A stretch of 64,000 nt of DNA from Lysobacter_I brunescens (GTDB lineage: Bacteria; Pseudomonadota; Gammaproteobacteria; Xanthomonadales; Xanthomonadaceae), in contig NZ_JBHTIF010000001.1 in the NCBI RefSeq assembly GCF_042677005.1, forward strand, positions 1,674,001 through 1,738,000, in the 5' to 3' direction. A model generated the notes under the pieces. It did no database searches. It was not told the DNA's origin and worked only from the letters and a program-made list of their open reading frames with translations. Position 1 is the stretch's first letter; the number at the start of each line of letters is the position of its first letter. The position numbers and the translations under genes were made by a program. This document shows positions 18,080 to 27,024 of this stretch, piece by piece.

Positions 18080-18102
18080 CGCGCCGCCTGCGGGTGGGAC
18101 AA

Positions 18103-18238
18103 GCAAATCCCCCCATCGCCCGCTGCGCGGACGCTGGCCCCCTTTTGCAAAGGGGGCGAGTGCGAAGCGGCCGTGGAGGGGATGCAGCATGCCCTGTGCG
18201 GTTCCCCCCTTTGCAAAAGGGGGGCAGGGGGGATTTGC
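18103..18238. repeat. GC-rich palindromic intergenic element, copy 2
   Basis: The same architecture as the element at 12538: GCAAATCCCCCC at 18103-18114 and its complement at 18227-18238 enclose two opposed TTTGCAAA-centred palindromes with CCCCC/GGGGG arms. It fills the gap between the methyltransferase stop and the glycosyltransferase start on the - strand, touching the methyltransferase stop. The internal spacer is shorter than in copy 1. Confidence 0.85.
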
Positions 18239-18853
18239 TCAGGCGTCATCGCGCCACCAGGCGACCAGCCATGCGGTGTTGCCGTGGAAGATCCAGTCGC
18301 GTTGCAGGCCGGGGATCGATTCGAGATGCGGACCGACGCGGCCGCAGGCCGGCGCGAAGAAGGTGACCAGGCCATTGCGGCCGAGGTGGCGCATCCGCGC
18401 GATGGTCTTCTCCGGCTCGCTCAGGTAGTACAGCACCTCGCAGGCGGTGACCAGGTCGAAGCGGTGACGCGCATCGCCCCAGGGCTGGCCGAAGACGTCG
18501 GTCGCCTCGAACTTCGCGGCCGACAGTCGCTTGCGCGCGCGTTCGACCGCCTGCGCGCTGACGTCGATGCCGTACTGTTCGTCGCTGATCTTCGCGAGCC
18601 ATTCGGTCTGGTGACCTTCGCCGCAGCCGAGTTCCAGCACCGAGCCGACGCGGCCGAAGGCGCGCTCGATCACCCGGTTGGTGGCCTCGAAACGTGCGCG
18701 CTCCAGGTCGGAGGCCATGTTCCACGGATCCTCGACCGTGTAGGCGAGATCCAGTCGCTCGAAATTGTCGCTGCCGCCGACGCCGCGCAGCGCGTATTTC
18801 ATCCACAGTCGGCGCCGCGCCTTGCGCAGCAGGGTGGCCGCTCGGCTCAGCAC
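18239..18853 (-). CDS. Class I SAM-dependent methyltransferase (NodS-like)
   Basis: A 204-aa methyltransferase. Motif I is VLELGCGEGHQTEWLA, and the acidic end of β2 is YGIDVSAQAVERARKRL. The post-motif segment FDLVTACEVLYYLSEPEKTIARM is like NodS, which N-methylates chitooligosaccharide backbones, so a sugar substrate is possible but unproven. The preferred start is GTG 18853, which has GGGGAG seven bases upstream; ATG 18802 would still keep motif I. The adjacent glycosyltransferase and oxidoreductase support a role in surface glycan modification. Confidence 0.85.
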   Translation of the reverse strand: MLSRAATLLRKARRRLWMKYALRGVGGSDNFERLDLAYTVEDPWNMASDLERARFEATNRVIERAFGRVGSVLELGCGEGHQTEWLAKISDEQYGIDVSAQAVERARKRLSAAKFEATDVFGQPWGDARHRFDLVTACEVLYYLSEPEKTIARMRHLGRNGLVTFFAPACGRVGPHLESIPGLQRDWIFHGNTAWLVAWWRDDA

Positions 18854-18909
18854 CGCCGGGCTCCCCGGCGGTGATCGGTGTTCGCAGGCGGAAGGTTCAT
18901 CGACAGCTC

Positions 18910-19593
18910 TCAGTCGCAGGCCGCATCGGCCGGAGTGGCATCGGCCCAGGACTCGCGTCCTTCGGCCACGTTCAACGGTCGCTGCGGCGCGCTGTACCAG
19001 CCGACCACGCGATCGCAGCGGAATTCGACCCACGAGGGGCCGTAGCTCCAGCGCAGGTCGTGCATCTCCAGCGGTTCGCCCAGGATGGCGCGCACGCGCG
19101 GTTTATCCATGCCCGCCGAAACGGACAACACGTCGATCGCAGCCTGCGCGGGATGTTCCGCGCCGCTGCCGCCATGGGCGTCGGCGGCATGGACTTCGCG
19201 CGCGGCGCGTTCGCCGCTGTCGTCGTCGGTCTGGAGGATGCGCCAGCCGAGCACGCAGATCCCCAGCAGCCCGGCCACGACGAAACAACGCGAGATCCTG
19301 CCGAAACCGGCCGTGGCCTCGCCGGCGAAGCTTGCGCTGGATGCGCCCGGTCGCGACAGCAGGCCGGGCGGCGGGGCGCCCGGAAGGCGGCCGAAGCGGG
19401 CGTGGAAGTCCAGGGCCGCTTCGAACTGGCGGTTCAGGGCCTGCAGGCGTCCGGTATCCTCTGCGTCCCCGCCCTGGTCCGGATGCAGCTTCGCCACACG
19501 GCGCCGCCATGCACCGCGCAGGTCGGCCAGGGAACAGGTCGCATCGACCCCGAGCTCGCGGTACAGCGCTGCGAAATCGGTGTCTTCGGCCAT
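18910..19593 (-). CDS. J-domain (DnaJ-like) membrane protein
   Basis: A 227-aa protein. Residues about 6-62 form a J domain: FAALYRELGVDATCSLADLRGAWRRRVAKLHPDQGGD holds the essential HPD tripeptide that stimulates DnaK, followed by LQALNRQFEAAL. A transmembrane segment (FVVAGLLGICVLGWRIL, residues about 102-118) and a C-terminal periplasmic-type domain (VSAGMDKPRVRAILGEP, WSYGPSWVEFRCDRVVGWY) follow; the latter resembles small SmpA/OmlA-like modules. Start ATG 19593 is the first in frame that precedes the J domain directly. The in-frame extension to 19713 was rejected. Confidence 0.8.
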   Translation of the reverse strand: MAEDTDFAALYRELGVDATCSLADLRGAWRRRVAKLHPDQGGDAEDTGRLQALNRQFEAALDFHARFGRLPGAPPPGLLSRPGASSASFAGEATAGFGRISRCFVVAGLLGICVLGWRILQTDDDSGERAAREVHAADAHGGSGAEHPAQAAIDVLSVSAGMDKPRVRAILGEPLEMHDLRWSYGPSWVEFRCDRVVGWYSAPQRPLNVAEGRESWADATPADAACD

Positions 19594-19777
19594 GCCCGCG
19601 TCGCCCCCGGTGGGTATAGGAGGCGCGCAGTGGAGCGCGTTCGATGCCCGATTGCAAGCATGGGATGCGATGTCCACGCGCGTCGCCCCGCATCGGGCGG
19701 ACGATGCCGCCATGTCGTCCTGCGGCGGGCGGAAAATACGTTGACTGCGGGATCAGGGGGCTTTGACTCGACACGTG

Positions 19778-20878
19778 ATGACTTCGCGATCCGCGACATG
19801 GCCGGCTGCGGCACCACCTTCCGCCGGCCGCCGACCGAAACTGGCCCGTCTGCTGTGCCGCGTCGGCATCATGCCGGTGGTCGGGCGCGTGCGCGCGGCG
19901 CTGCATCGCGATGTGCGCATCCTCGCCTATCACCGCGTGCTGCCATCTGCCGAGCCCGCGGGTTTCAGCTTCGACCTGGACCTGGTCAGCGCGTCGAGCG
20001 AGGCGTTCCGCCGCCAGCTGGCCATCGTCCGCCGTCGTTTTGCGCCGATGCGTTTCGACGAATTGGCCGACTGCCTGGATCGCGGGCGTCCCGTGCCTTC
20101 GCGCGCCGTGCTCATCACCTTCGATGACGGCTACGACGACAACTACCGCATCGCCTTTCCGCTGCTGCGCGAGGCCGGTCTGTCAGCGATGTTCTTCGTG
20201 TCCAGCGGGCACATCGACTCCGGTCGTCCCTATGCCTACGACTGGCTGGTGCACATGCTCTGCACCACCACGCAGCCGCACCTGCACGCGCCGGAGCTGG
20301 GCATCGACTGCCCGCTGCCTGCCGGTACGGACGCGCTGACCGAACGTCGCGCGCTCGCCGGGCATGTGCTCGATCGCATCAAGACCCTGGATGCCGATGG
20401 CCAGCAGGCGCTGGTCGATCGCCTGCAGCGCGAGTGGGCGCTGCCCGATGCCGCAGGCCATCCCGATTGCCGGCCGATGCGCTGGGAGCAATTGCGCGAG
20501 ATGCATGCGGCCGGCATGGAGATCGGATCCCACGGTGTGGACCATCGCATGCTGGCGAAGCTGTCGCCGCAGGCGATGCGCGATGAAGTCGCCGGCTCCA
20601 AACAGGCGATCGAGTCGGCGCTGGGTGCGCCGGTCACCGCCATGTCGTATCCGGTCGGCGGACGCGATGCCTACAACGACGCGGTGATGGCCGCGGCCCG
20701 CGATGCGGGCTATCGCATCGCCTGCAGCTACCTCGCCGGTTGCGAGCGACTGCAGCCGGCCTCGCGCTTCCAGATGCGTCGCCTGCCGGTCGAGCGCCAT
20801 GTCGATGCCGACTGGTTCGAGGGCATGCTCTCGCTGCCCGAGCTGTTCTGCCATCGCTCGCGCGAAACGGGGCGCTAG
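19778..20878 (+). CDS. Polysaccharide deacetylase family protein (CE4, NodB fold)
   Basis: A predicted metal-dependent deacetylase of N-acetylated sugars, about 366 aa from ATG 19778 (a TTG at 19763 is also in frame). The NodB motifs are clear: ILAYHRVLP, LITFDDGYDDNY with the catalytic and metal Asp pair, and EIGSHGVDHRML giving the SHxxxH metal histidines. MSYPVGGRDAYND supplies the motif 3 arginine region. The layout resembles the deacetylases found in exosortase-A-type polysaccharide loci. It is first in a + strand run of assembly genes, and its TAG is 3 bases from the next ATG. Confidence 0.9.
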   Translation: MTSRSATWPAAAPPSAGRRPKLARLLCRVGIMPVVGRVRAALHRDVRILAYHRVLPSAEPAGFSFDLDLVSASSEAFRRQLAIVRRRFAPMRFDELADCLDRGRPVPSRAVLITFDDGYDDNYRIAFPLLREAGLSAMFFVSSGHIDSGRPYAYDWLVHMLCTTTQPHLHAPELGIDCPLPAGTDALTERRALAGHVLDRIKTLDADGQQALVDRLQREWALPDAAGHPDCRPMRWEQLREMHAAGMEIGSHGVDHRMLAKLSPQAMRDEVAGSKQAIESALGAPVTAMSYPVGGRDAYNDAVMAAARDAGYRIACSYLAGCERLQPASRFQMRRLPVERHVDADWFEGMLSLPELFCHRSRETGR

Positions 20879-20881
20879 CGC

Positions 20882-22234
20882 ATGTTCATCGCCATGCTCG
20901 CCTACCTGCTGCTGGTGCTGATCCGGCCGCAGGACTATCCGGAGCTGGTCGACAGCTTCGCGCTGCCGCTGCAGCCGATCGCGCTGCTGGTCGCTGCCGG
21001 GTTCTGGATGCTCTCGCCGCGCAAGAACTTCGACGCGCCGCAGTACGCGGTGCTGCTGATGTTCTTCCTCGTGCTGATGGTCTCGCACGTCTTCAACGGC
21101 TACTTCGGCGGCGCCATCGTGCAGCTCAACAAGTTCGCGCCGGTGCTGCTGGCGTTCGTGGTGTTCGCCAACGGCCTGGACAGCCGCGAGCGCATCCTGA
21201 AGATCATGGCGATGTTCTCGCTGTGCGCGGCGATCATCTCGATCCACGGCATCGAGCAGGTGCAGCTAGGCACCGGCTGGACCGGGATTGGTCTCTCGCA
21301 GGGCACGCGCATCCAATACGTCGGCATCTTCAACGACCCCAACGACCTGGGCATGCTGTTCGTGGCCTGCGTGCCGATGGCGGCGTACCTGAGCAGTCGC
21401 GGCGGCCTGATGGGCCTGCGCCGGCTGTTCTGGTGGATCGTTACCGGCGTGCTGGTCTACGGCATCTACCTCACCGATTCGCGCGGATCGCTGCTCGGCC
21501 TGCTGGTGGTGATGGGGCTGTACGTGTGGCAGACGCGCGGCGTGTTCGTCGCCGGCGTGCTCGGCACGATGGCGGTGGGCGTACTGCTGGCGCTGCCCTC
21601 GCGTTTCAACGAGATCGACGTGGAGGAGGCCTCGGCGCAGGGGCGCGTGGACTCCTGGTACGAGGGCGTGCAGATGTTCATCGGCCACCCGATCTTCGGC
21701 GTCGGCCCGGACATGTATTCCGACTACCACCATCTCACCGCGCACAACTCCTTCGTGCTGGTGATGGCCGAGACCGGCATCATCGGTTACACGCTGTGGC
21801 TGGCCTTCATTCTCTACGCGTTCCGGATGATGTGGGCCGCCTCGCGCGGCATGGGCCAGCCGCTGGCGCGCGACGAGGACGCGCTGCAGGCCGAACTCGA
21901 CGCCGCGGCCGTCGCGGGCGAGGACGTCGATGCCCTGCTGGGCGCCGAGGATGCCCGCGACGCGAGCATCGCCGAGGGACGCGGCATCGCGATGGCGCTG
22001 CTGCTGTCGCTGGCCGGCTTCTTCACTTGCGCCTTCTTCCTGAGCCGCAGCTACGTGGTGATCCTGTATCTTCTCGCGGCCGTGGTGGTCGCGCACTACG
22101 TCGACATGCGCCGCGACGACCCTTCGCTGCCCCACTTCACGCTGTCCAAGGACTTGCTGCTGCTGCCCATCATCGGCGTCATCGCCACGATCGGGCTGAT
22201 GGTGGTGGTCAAGGTCCTCCTGGTGATCCAATGA
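20882..22234 (+). CDS. O-antigen ligase/Wzy-type polymerase family protein
   Basis: A 450-aa polytopic inner-membrane protein with about ten to twelve hydrophobic segments, starting MFIAMLAYLLLVLIRPQDYPELV. The RPQ motif after the first helix occurs in exosortase-A-associated O-glycosylation ligase/Wzy homologues. The large periplasmic loop has the Wzy_C-type GVQMFIGHPIFGVGPDMYSDYHHLTAHNSFVLVMAETG, with the family's 'GxGP...HN' pattern. An unusual Asp/Glu/Ala-rich cytoplasmic loop (about 21870-21975) separates late helices. It would polymerise or ligate glycan repeat units. The stop overlaps the flippase ATG. Confidence 0.88.
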   Translation: MFIAMLAYLLLVLIRPQDYPELVDSFALPLQPIALLVAAGFWMLSPRKNFDAPQYAVLLMFFLVLMVSHVFNGYFGGAIVQLNKFAPVLLAFVVFANGLDSRERILKIMAMFSLCAAIISIHGIEQVQLGTGWTGIGLSQGTRIQYVGIFNDPNDLGMLFVACVPMAAYLSSRGGLMGLRRLFWWIVTGVLVYGIYLTDSRGSLLGLLVVMGLYVWQTRGVFVAGVLGTMAVGVLLALPSRFNEIDVEEASAQGRVDSWYEGVQMFIGHPIFGVGPDMYSDYHHLTAHNSFVLVMAETGIIGYTLWLAFILYAFRMMWAASRGMGQPLARDEDALQAELDAAAVAGEDVDALLGAEDARDASIAEGRGIAMALLLSLAGFFTCAFFLSRSYVVILYLLAAVVVAHYVDMRRDDPSLPHFTLSKDLLLLPIIGVIATIGLMVVVKVLLVIQ

Positions 22235-23781
22235 CCCTGCGCGCGCGCACCCTCCGCAACACGCTGTTCTCCTCGGTGGCGATGTACACCGAGTTCGCGC
22301 TCGGCATGCTGACCTCGATCCTGATCGCCCGGCACCTCGGCCCGGACGGCTTCGGCGCGTACAGCGCGGTGATCTGGCTGGTCGGCATGGGCGTGGCCGC
22401 GTCGAACTCCGGCACGGCCAGCGCCGCGATCAAGTTCGTCGCCGAGCTGCGCGGCGCCGATCGCAGCCACCTGGTGCGACCGCTGGTGGCCTACCTGCGC
22501 CGCGCGCAGCGCGTGTACGTGGGAATTTCGCTGGCGGTCGGCGCGCTGGCGCTGTGGATCGCCGGGCACCGCGTCGCGCCCGGGTTCCACCATGGCCTGC
22601 TGTTCGTGTTCCTCGCCGTGGCCATCTCGCTGCGCGCCGGCTACATGTTCAACATCGGCATCGCCAAGGGCCTGGAAAACTTCCGCATCAACGCGATGGT
22701 CGCGCTGGTATCCACGCCGCTGAACCTGGCGATGGTGTTCGCGGTGATGTCCACCGATCTGCCCGTCGAATGGCTGCTGGGCGTGTTCCTCGTCTCCAGC
22801 GTCGTCTTCTACGCGATGTCGCGCAGCCAGGTGAAGCCGCTGCTGCCGCCGGGCGAGGACGTGCCGTCGCTGCCGCCGGACCTGGCGCCGCGCGTGCGCC
22901 GACAGATGCTCTACAGCACGGCGATCGTGACGATCGGCTTCATCGTGTCCAGCGAGGTCGAGGTGCTGTTCCTCACCGCCTACGCCGATCCCCACGCGGC
23001 GGGCCAGTTCAAGGTCGGCTACCAGCTGGCCAGCGGCGCCTCGGCCTTGGTGCCCGGGGTGTTCGGCGCGCTGCTGCTGCCGATGATGGCGAACGCGCTG
23101 AGCCAGGGACGCGAGGTCGCCGGGCATCGCTTCGCGGCCTCGACCGCCTATCTCATGCTGCTGTCCGCGCCGCTGGTGGCGTTCGGCATGGTGCTGTCCG
23201 ATCCGCTGATCCACCTGCTCTACGGCAATGCCTACGAAGCCGGTGCGACCGCGTTCGCGGTGTGCCTGGCCGGCTGCGCCGCGATCGCGACCGCGCAGGG
23301 CGCGTCGAGCCTGCTGATCAGCGCGGATCGCCAGCGCGCGGTGCTGCTGCTGATCATCGCCTGCGGCGTACTCAAGCTGGTGCTCGACGCCTGGCTGATC
23401 CACATCGACGGGCTGCGCGGCGCGCTGATCGCCTTCGGCGTGGTCGCGGCGCTCAACGTCGCGTCCTACACCACGCTGGCGATCCGCGAATGCGGGATCT
23501 CGCCGGACTGGGGCCGCCTGCTGCGCACGCTGCTCGCCGCTGCGCTGTCGGCGACGCCGCTGCTGGCGGTTCACCATCATCTGCCGCCGTTGGCCGAAAT
23601 CGCGGTCGGTGGCCTGCTCGCGCTGACCTATCTGCCGTGGTCGCTGGCGCTGAACTGCTGGACGCGCAACGACATCGCGCACATGCAGCAGCTGCATGCG
23701 CGCCTGCTGCGCGGCCGTCCGCGCATCGGCGCGCGCCTGCTGGCCTGGGCGCACGCGCGCACGGAGGCGCCGGCGACATGA
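22231..23781 (+). CDS. Oligosaccharide flippase (Wzx/MurJ-like, MOP superfamily)
   Basis: A 516-aa multi-spanning flippase expected to move lipid-linked repeat units across the inner membrane. The N-terminus LRNTLFSSVAMYTEFALGMLTSILIARHLGPDGFGAYSAV is the standard PST/Wzx opening, and YADPHAAGQFKVGYQLASGA is its mid-protein counterpart. About fourteen hydrophobic helices can be seen. A basic C-terminal tail follows (LHARLLRGRPRIGARLLAW). It is translationally coupled to the Wzy gene upstream and to the adenylating enzyme downstream by ATGA overlaps, a typical Wzx/Wzy pairing. Confidence 0.93.
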   Translation: MTLRARTLRNTLFSSVAMYTEFALGMLTSILIARHLGPDGFGAYSAVIWLVGMGVAASNSGTASAAIKFVAELRGADRSHLVRPLVAYLRRAQRVYVGISLAVGALALWIAGHRVAPGFHHGLLFVFLAVAISLRAGYMFNIGIAKGLENFRINAMVALVSTPLNLAMVFAVMSTDLPVEWLLGVFLVSSVVFYAMSRSQVKPLLPPGEDVPSLPPDLAPRVRRQMLYSTAIVTIGFIVSSEVEVLFLTAYADPHAAGQFKVGYQLASGASALVPGVFGALLLPMMANALSQGREVAGHRFAASTAYLMLLSAPLVAFGMVLSDPLIHLLYGNAYEAGATAFAVCLAGCAAIATAQGASSLLISADRQRAVLLLIIACGVLKLVLDAWLIHIDGLRGALIAFGVVAALNVASYTTLAIRECGISPDWGRLLRTLLAAALSATPLLAVHHHLPPLAEIAVGGLLALTYLPWSLALNCWTRNDIAHMQQLHARLLRGRPRIGARLLAWAHARTEAPAT

Positions 23782-25130
23782 GCCTCTACGAGCCGTTGTT
23801 CCGCCGCGTGCTGTATCCGGCCTACGAGTCAGGGCTGCGTCGCCGCGACACCCTCAGATACCTGCGTGACTACGAGCACGACCAGTGGCGCTCGCCGGAC
23901 GAACTCGATGCGCTGCAATGGCAGCGCCTGCAGGCCCTGGTCGCGCACTGCTGGGAGCACGTGCCGTTCTATCGCCGCTGGTGGGGTGAGGCGGGCATGG
24001 CCGGCCCCGGGGACATCCGCGACCGCGCCGATTACGCGCGGCTGCCGGTGCTGACCAAGCCGATCATCCGTGCGAAGGCCGAGGACATGGTGTCGCCCGC
24101 GCATCGCGGCGACCTGTACTACAAGACCACCGGTGGCTCGACCGGCGAGCCCCTGCGCTTCGGCTACACGCGCGAAAGCTACGAGCGGCGCATCGCGGTG
24201 ATGTTCCGCGGCTATGCCTGGTCGGGCGCGCACCTCGGGCAGAAGACCGTGTACCTGTGGGGCGCACCGGTGGCTGCGCCGGCGGGCTATGCGCTGTTCA
24301 AGGATCGCCTGTACCACGCCGCGTTCAACCGGCGCATGCTCAATGCCTTCGACATGGACGAGCGGCGCATGGCCGAGTATGCCGACGCCATCGACCGGTT
24401 CCAGCCGGAGACCATCGTGTCCTACGTCGGTCCGATCGTCGAACTGGCGCAGTGGATCGAACGCACGGGCCGGCGCATCCATCGTCCGAAGCGCATCCTC
24501 GGCGCCGCCGAGGCACTGCATCCGCACCAGCGCGAACTGCTGCAGCGCGTGTTCGGCGCGCCGGCCTACGACACCTACGGCTGCCGCGAATTCATGCTGA
24601 TCGCTGCCGAGTGCGAACACGGCGACGGCCTGCACCTCAACACAGATCACCTGCTCGTGGAGTTCGCCGCCGGGCTGGATGCGCACGAGCCCAGCGACCT
24701 CATCATCACCGACCTGCACAACGTCGGCATGCCGCTGATGCGCTACGTCAACGGCGATCTGGGCACGCCCGGCGCGCGGACCTGCGCCTGCGGACGCGGC
24801 CTGCCGAAACTGGCCAAGGTCGACGGCCGCAAGCTCGACGCACTGCGCCTGCGCGACGGCCGGCTGATTCCCGGCGAATACATCGTGTACGTGTTCCTGC
24901 CGGTCAAGGGCGTGAAGCAATACCAGGTCGTGCAGCGCGAAACGGAGGCGCTGCAGGTGCGCCTGGTGCCCGACGACGGCTTCGATGCGGCTTCGGTGCA
25001 GGCGATGGTCCGCGACGGCCTGCGCAAGGTGGCCGGCGAGGATGTCGCGATCGCGTTCGAGACCGTCGATCACATCGCGCTCACGCCCAGCGGCAAGCGC
25101 CGCGTTGTCGTCTGCGAGCTGCCGGCATGA
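23778..25130 (+). CDS. Phenylacetate-CoA ligase-like (PaaK/CapK family) adenylating enzyme
   Basis: A 450-aa member of the AMP-forming adenylate superfamily. The P-loop-like motif is YKTTGGSTGEPLRFGYTR, a clear adenylation A3 core. TYGCREFMLIAAEC and RYVNGDLG are later core motifs, and LTPSGKRR supplies the C-terminal lysine. CapK/PaaK homologues are common in capsule and exopolysaccharide loci, where an acyl-activation step is suspected but not biochemically assigned. A Cys cluster (TCACGRG, about 24781-24801) resembles a metal-binding site, as in F390-synthetase-related proteins. It sits between flippase and glycosyltransferase genes. Confidence 0.9.
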   Translation: MSLYEPLFRRVLYPAYESGLRRRDTLRYLRDYEHDQWRSPDELDALQWQRLQALVAHCWEHVPFYRRWWGEAGMAGPGDIRDRADYARLPVLTKPIIRAKAEDMVSPAHRGDLYYKTTGGSTGEPLRFGYTRESYERRIAVMFRGYAWSGAHLGQKTVYLWGAPVAAPAGYALFKDRLYHAAFNRRMLNAFDMDERRMAEYADAIDRFQPETIVSYVGPIVELAQWIERTGRRIHRPKRILGAAEALHPHQRELLQRVFGAPAYDTYGCREFMLIAAECEHGDGLHLNTDHLLVEFAAGLDAHEPSDLIITDLHNVGMPLMRYVNGDLGTPGARTCACGRGLPKLAKVDGRKLDALRLRDGRLIPGEYIVYVFLPVKGVKQYQVVQRETEALQVRLVPDDGFDAASVQAMVRDGLRKVAGEDVAIAFETVDHIALTPSGKRRVVVCELPA

Positions 25131-26257
25131 GCACGACCGCCGCATCGCTGGACATCGCGCACGTGGTCGAGAACCTCGAACGCGGCGGACTGGAACGGAT
25201 GGTGATCGACCTGGCGCTCGCGCAGCGGGCGGCGGGGCATCGCCCGCGCGTCGCCTGCCTGTTCGCGCCCGGCGCGCTGGCGGACGAACTGCGCAGCCAG
25301 GGTGTCGAGGTCTTCGCCTGCCACAAGACCGCCGGGCTGGACCTCGGCGCGGTGCGGCGCCTGCGCGCATGGCTCGGCGCCGCGCCCGGCACGGTGGTGC
25401 ATACGCACAACGCCAATGCGCATTACCACAGCGTCGCGGCGAGCTTCGGTACACCTGTGTCGCGCCTGCTCAACACCCGCCACGGAATGGGCGCCGCGCA
25501 GCCGCGCAGTCGCGGCGAATGGCTGTATCGCCGGTCGATGTGGCGCACCGATGTCGTCGCTGCGGTCTGCGAGGCTGCTCGCGCGCGTTTCGCGGACCAG
25601 GGCGTGCGCCCGCGCGCGCGGCTGCTCGCGGTGCCCAACGGCATCCGCGTCGAGACCTTCGCCGCCGCCAACGCGGAGCGCCGCGCCGCGCTGCGCAACG
25701 TGCTCGGTCTGGCGCCGGGCACGCGCATCATCGGCACGGTCGGCCGGCTCAATCCGGTCAAGGACCAGGCGACCCTGCTGCAGGCCTTCGCCCGGGTGCA
25801 CGCCGAGGCCGCCGACACCGCGCTGGTGCTGGTCGGCGACGGCGCGCTGCGCGCCGAACTCCAGGCCTTGGCTGGCGCCAGCGGGGCCGGCGAAGCGGTC
25901 CACTTCCTCGGCGATCGCGGCGACGTGCGCCAGTTGCTGCAGGGCTTCGACGTGTTCGCGCTGTCCTCGCGCAGCGAAGGCTATTCGATGGCCCTGCTCG
26001 AAGCCTGCGCCAGCGGCCTGCCGATCGTCGCCACCGATGTCGGCGGCAACCGCGAGATCGTCGCCGACGACCGCAATGGCCTGATCGTCCCCGCCGCCGA
26101 CGCGACGGCCCTCGCCACCGCGCTGCTCGGCCTGCTGCGCGATCCCGCGCGCGCCCAGCGCCTGGGCACGGTCGGGCGCGACTGGGCATTGCGCGAGGCT
26201 TCGGTGCAGGCCATGGCGGCCCGTTACGAGGCGCTCTATCGGGGAGCCTCCGGTTGA
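25127..26257 (+). CDS. Glycosyltransferase family 4
   Basis: A 376-aa GT-B retaining sugar transferase. The N-terminus IAHVVENLERGGLERMVIDLA is the hallmark of the exosortase-A-type GT4 subgroup. The C-terminal half has IIGTVGRLNPVKDQATLLQAF, the linker before the donor site. The conserved E-x7-E element is SEGYSMALLEACASGLPIVATDVGGNREIV. It would act on the cytoplasmic face during repeat-unit assembly. It overlaps the CapK-like gene by ATGA and precedes a second deacetylase by about 70 bases. Confidence 0.92.
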   Translation: MSTTAASLDIAHVVENLERGGLERMVIDLALAQRAAGHRPRVACLFAPGALADELRSQGVEVFACHKTAGLDLGAVRRLRAWLGAAPGTVVHTHNANAHYHSVAASFGTPVSRLLNTRHGMGAAQPRSRGEWLYRRSMWRTDVVAAVCEAARARFADQGVRPRARLLAVPNGIRVETFAAANAERRAALRNVLGLAPGTRIIGTVGRLNPVKDQATLLQAFARVHAEAADTALVLVGDGALRAELQALAGASGAGEAVHFLGDRGDVRQLLQGFDVFALSSRSEGYSMALLEACASGLPIVATDVGGNREIVADDRNGLIVPAADATALATALLGLLRDPARAQRLGTVGRDWALREASVQAMAARYEALYRGASG

Positions 26258-26330
26258 AGTTCGGTATCAGTTTTCGTTGTCGCGGGCCGGCCGGCACCGC
26301 GATCCGCGTTCCCTTGAAGCAAAGCTCTCC

Positions 26331-26966
26331 ATGAATCCTCGCCCCAAGAAACTGCAGGTGCTGCAATGGTTGCCGACCCGCTGGGTCCTGACCCGCGGCA
26401 GCCGGCGTCGACGCGTGCTGTACCTGACCTTCGACGATGGCCCGCACCCGGAACACACGCCGGTCCTGCTGGACCTGCTGGCGAGGCATCGCGTGCGCGC
26501 GACCTTCTACCTGATCGGCCAGCAGGTCGAGCGCCATGCCGAGCTGGTGCGGCGGATCGTGTCCGAAGGGCATGCGCTGGGCAATCACTCGTGGAGCCAT
26601 CCGCATTTCGACCGGCTGCCGCTGGCCGAGCAACGCCGCGAGATCGAGCACACCGAACGCCTGCTTGCACGCTTCGACGGGCAGGCAAGGCACGATTTCC
26701 GCCCGCCGCGCGGGGTGATGCCGGTGCCGATGGTGCTGGACTGCATCCGTCGCGGCCGTCGCATCGCGTTCTGGTCGTACGACAGCCTGGACTACAGCCA
26801 GCGTCCGGCGGAGACGCTGGTCGAGGTCGCGCGTCGGCATCCGCCGCGTCCGGGCGACATCGTGCTGATGCACGACGACGGCGGGCTGTCGCTGCGGATG
26901 CTGGAAACGCTGTTGCCGCTGTGGCAGGCGGACGGCTTCGCGTTCGAACCGCTGGCCTCCGCATGA
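26331..26966 (+). CDS. Polysaccharide deacetylase (NodB-type CE4)
   Basis: A 211-aa compact NodB domain with every motif intact. Motif 1 is YLTFDDGPHPEHTPVLLDLL (catalytic Asp and metal Asp). Motif 2 is GNHSWSHPHFDRLP (SxxxH metal ligands). Motif 3 is FRPPRGVMP, motif 4 is FWSYDSLDYSQRP, and motif 5 is IVLMHDDG. There is no signal peptide or membrane segment, so it may act on cytoplasmic lipid-linked sugars or be poorly exported. ATG 26331 is preferred; the in-frame start at 26277 adds only a basic stretch. This is the second deacetylase of the locus. Confidence 0.92.
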   Translation: MNPRPKKLQVLQWLPTRWVLTRGSRRRRVLYLTFDDGPHPEHTPVLLDLLARHRVRATFYLIGQQVERHAELVRRIVSEGHALGNHSWSHPHFDRLPLAEQRREIEHTERLLARFDGQARHDFRPPRGVMPVPMVLDCIRRGRRIAFWSYDSLDYSQRPAETLVEVARRHPPRPGDIVLMHDDGGLSLRMLETLLPLWQADGFAFEPLASA

Positions 26967-27024
26967 GGCCGGTGACGATGCGCGACACGGGGGGAGCAAC
27001 GATGCCGCAGGCAGGGGGGAATGC

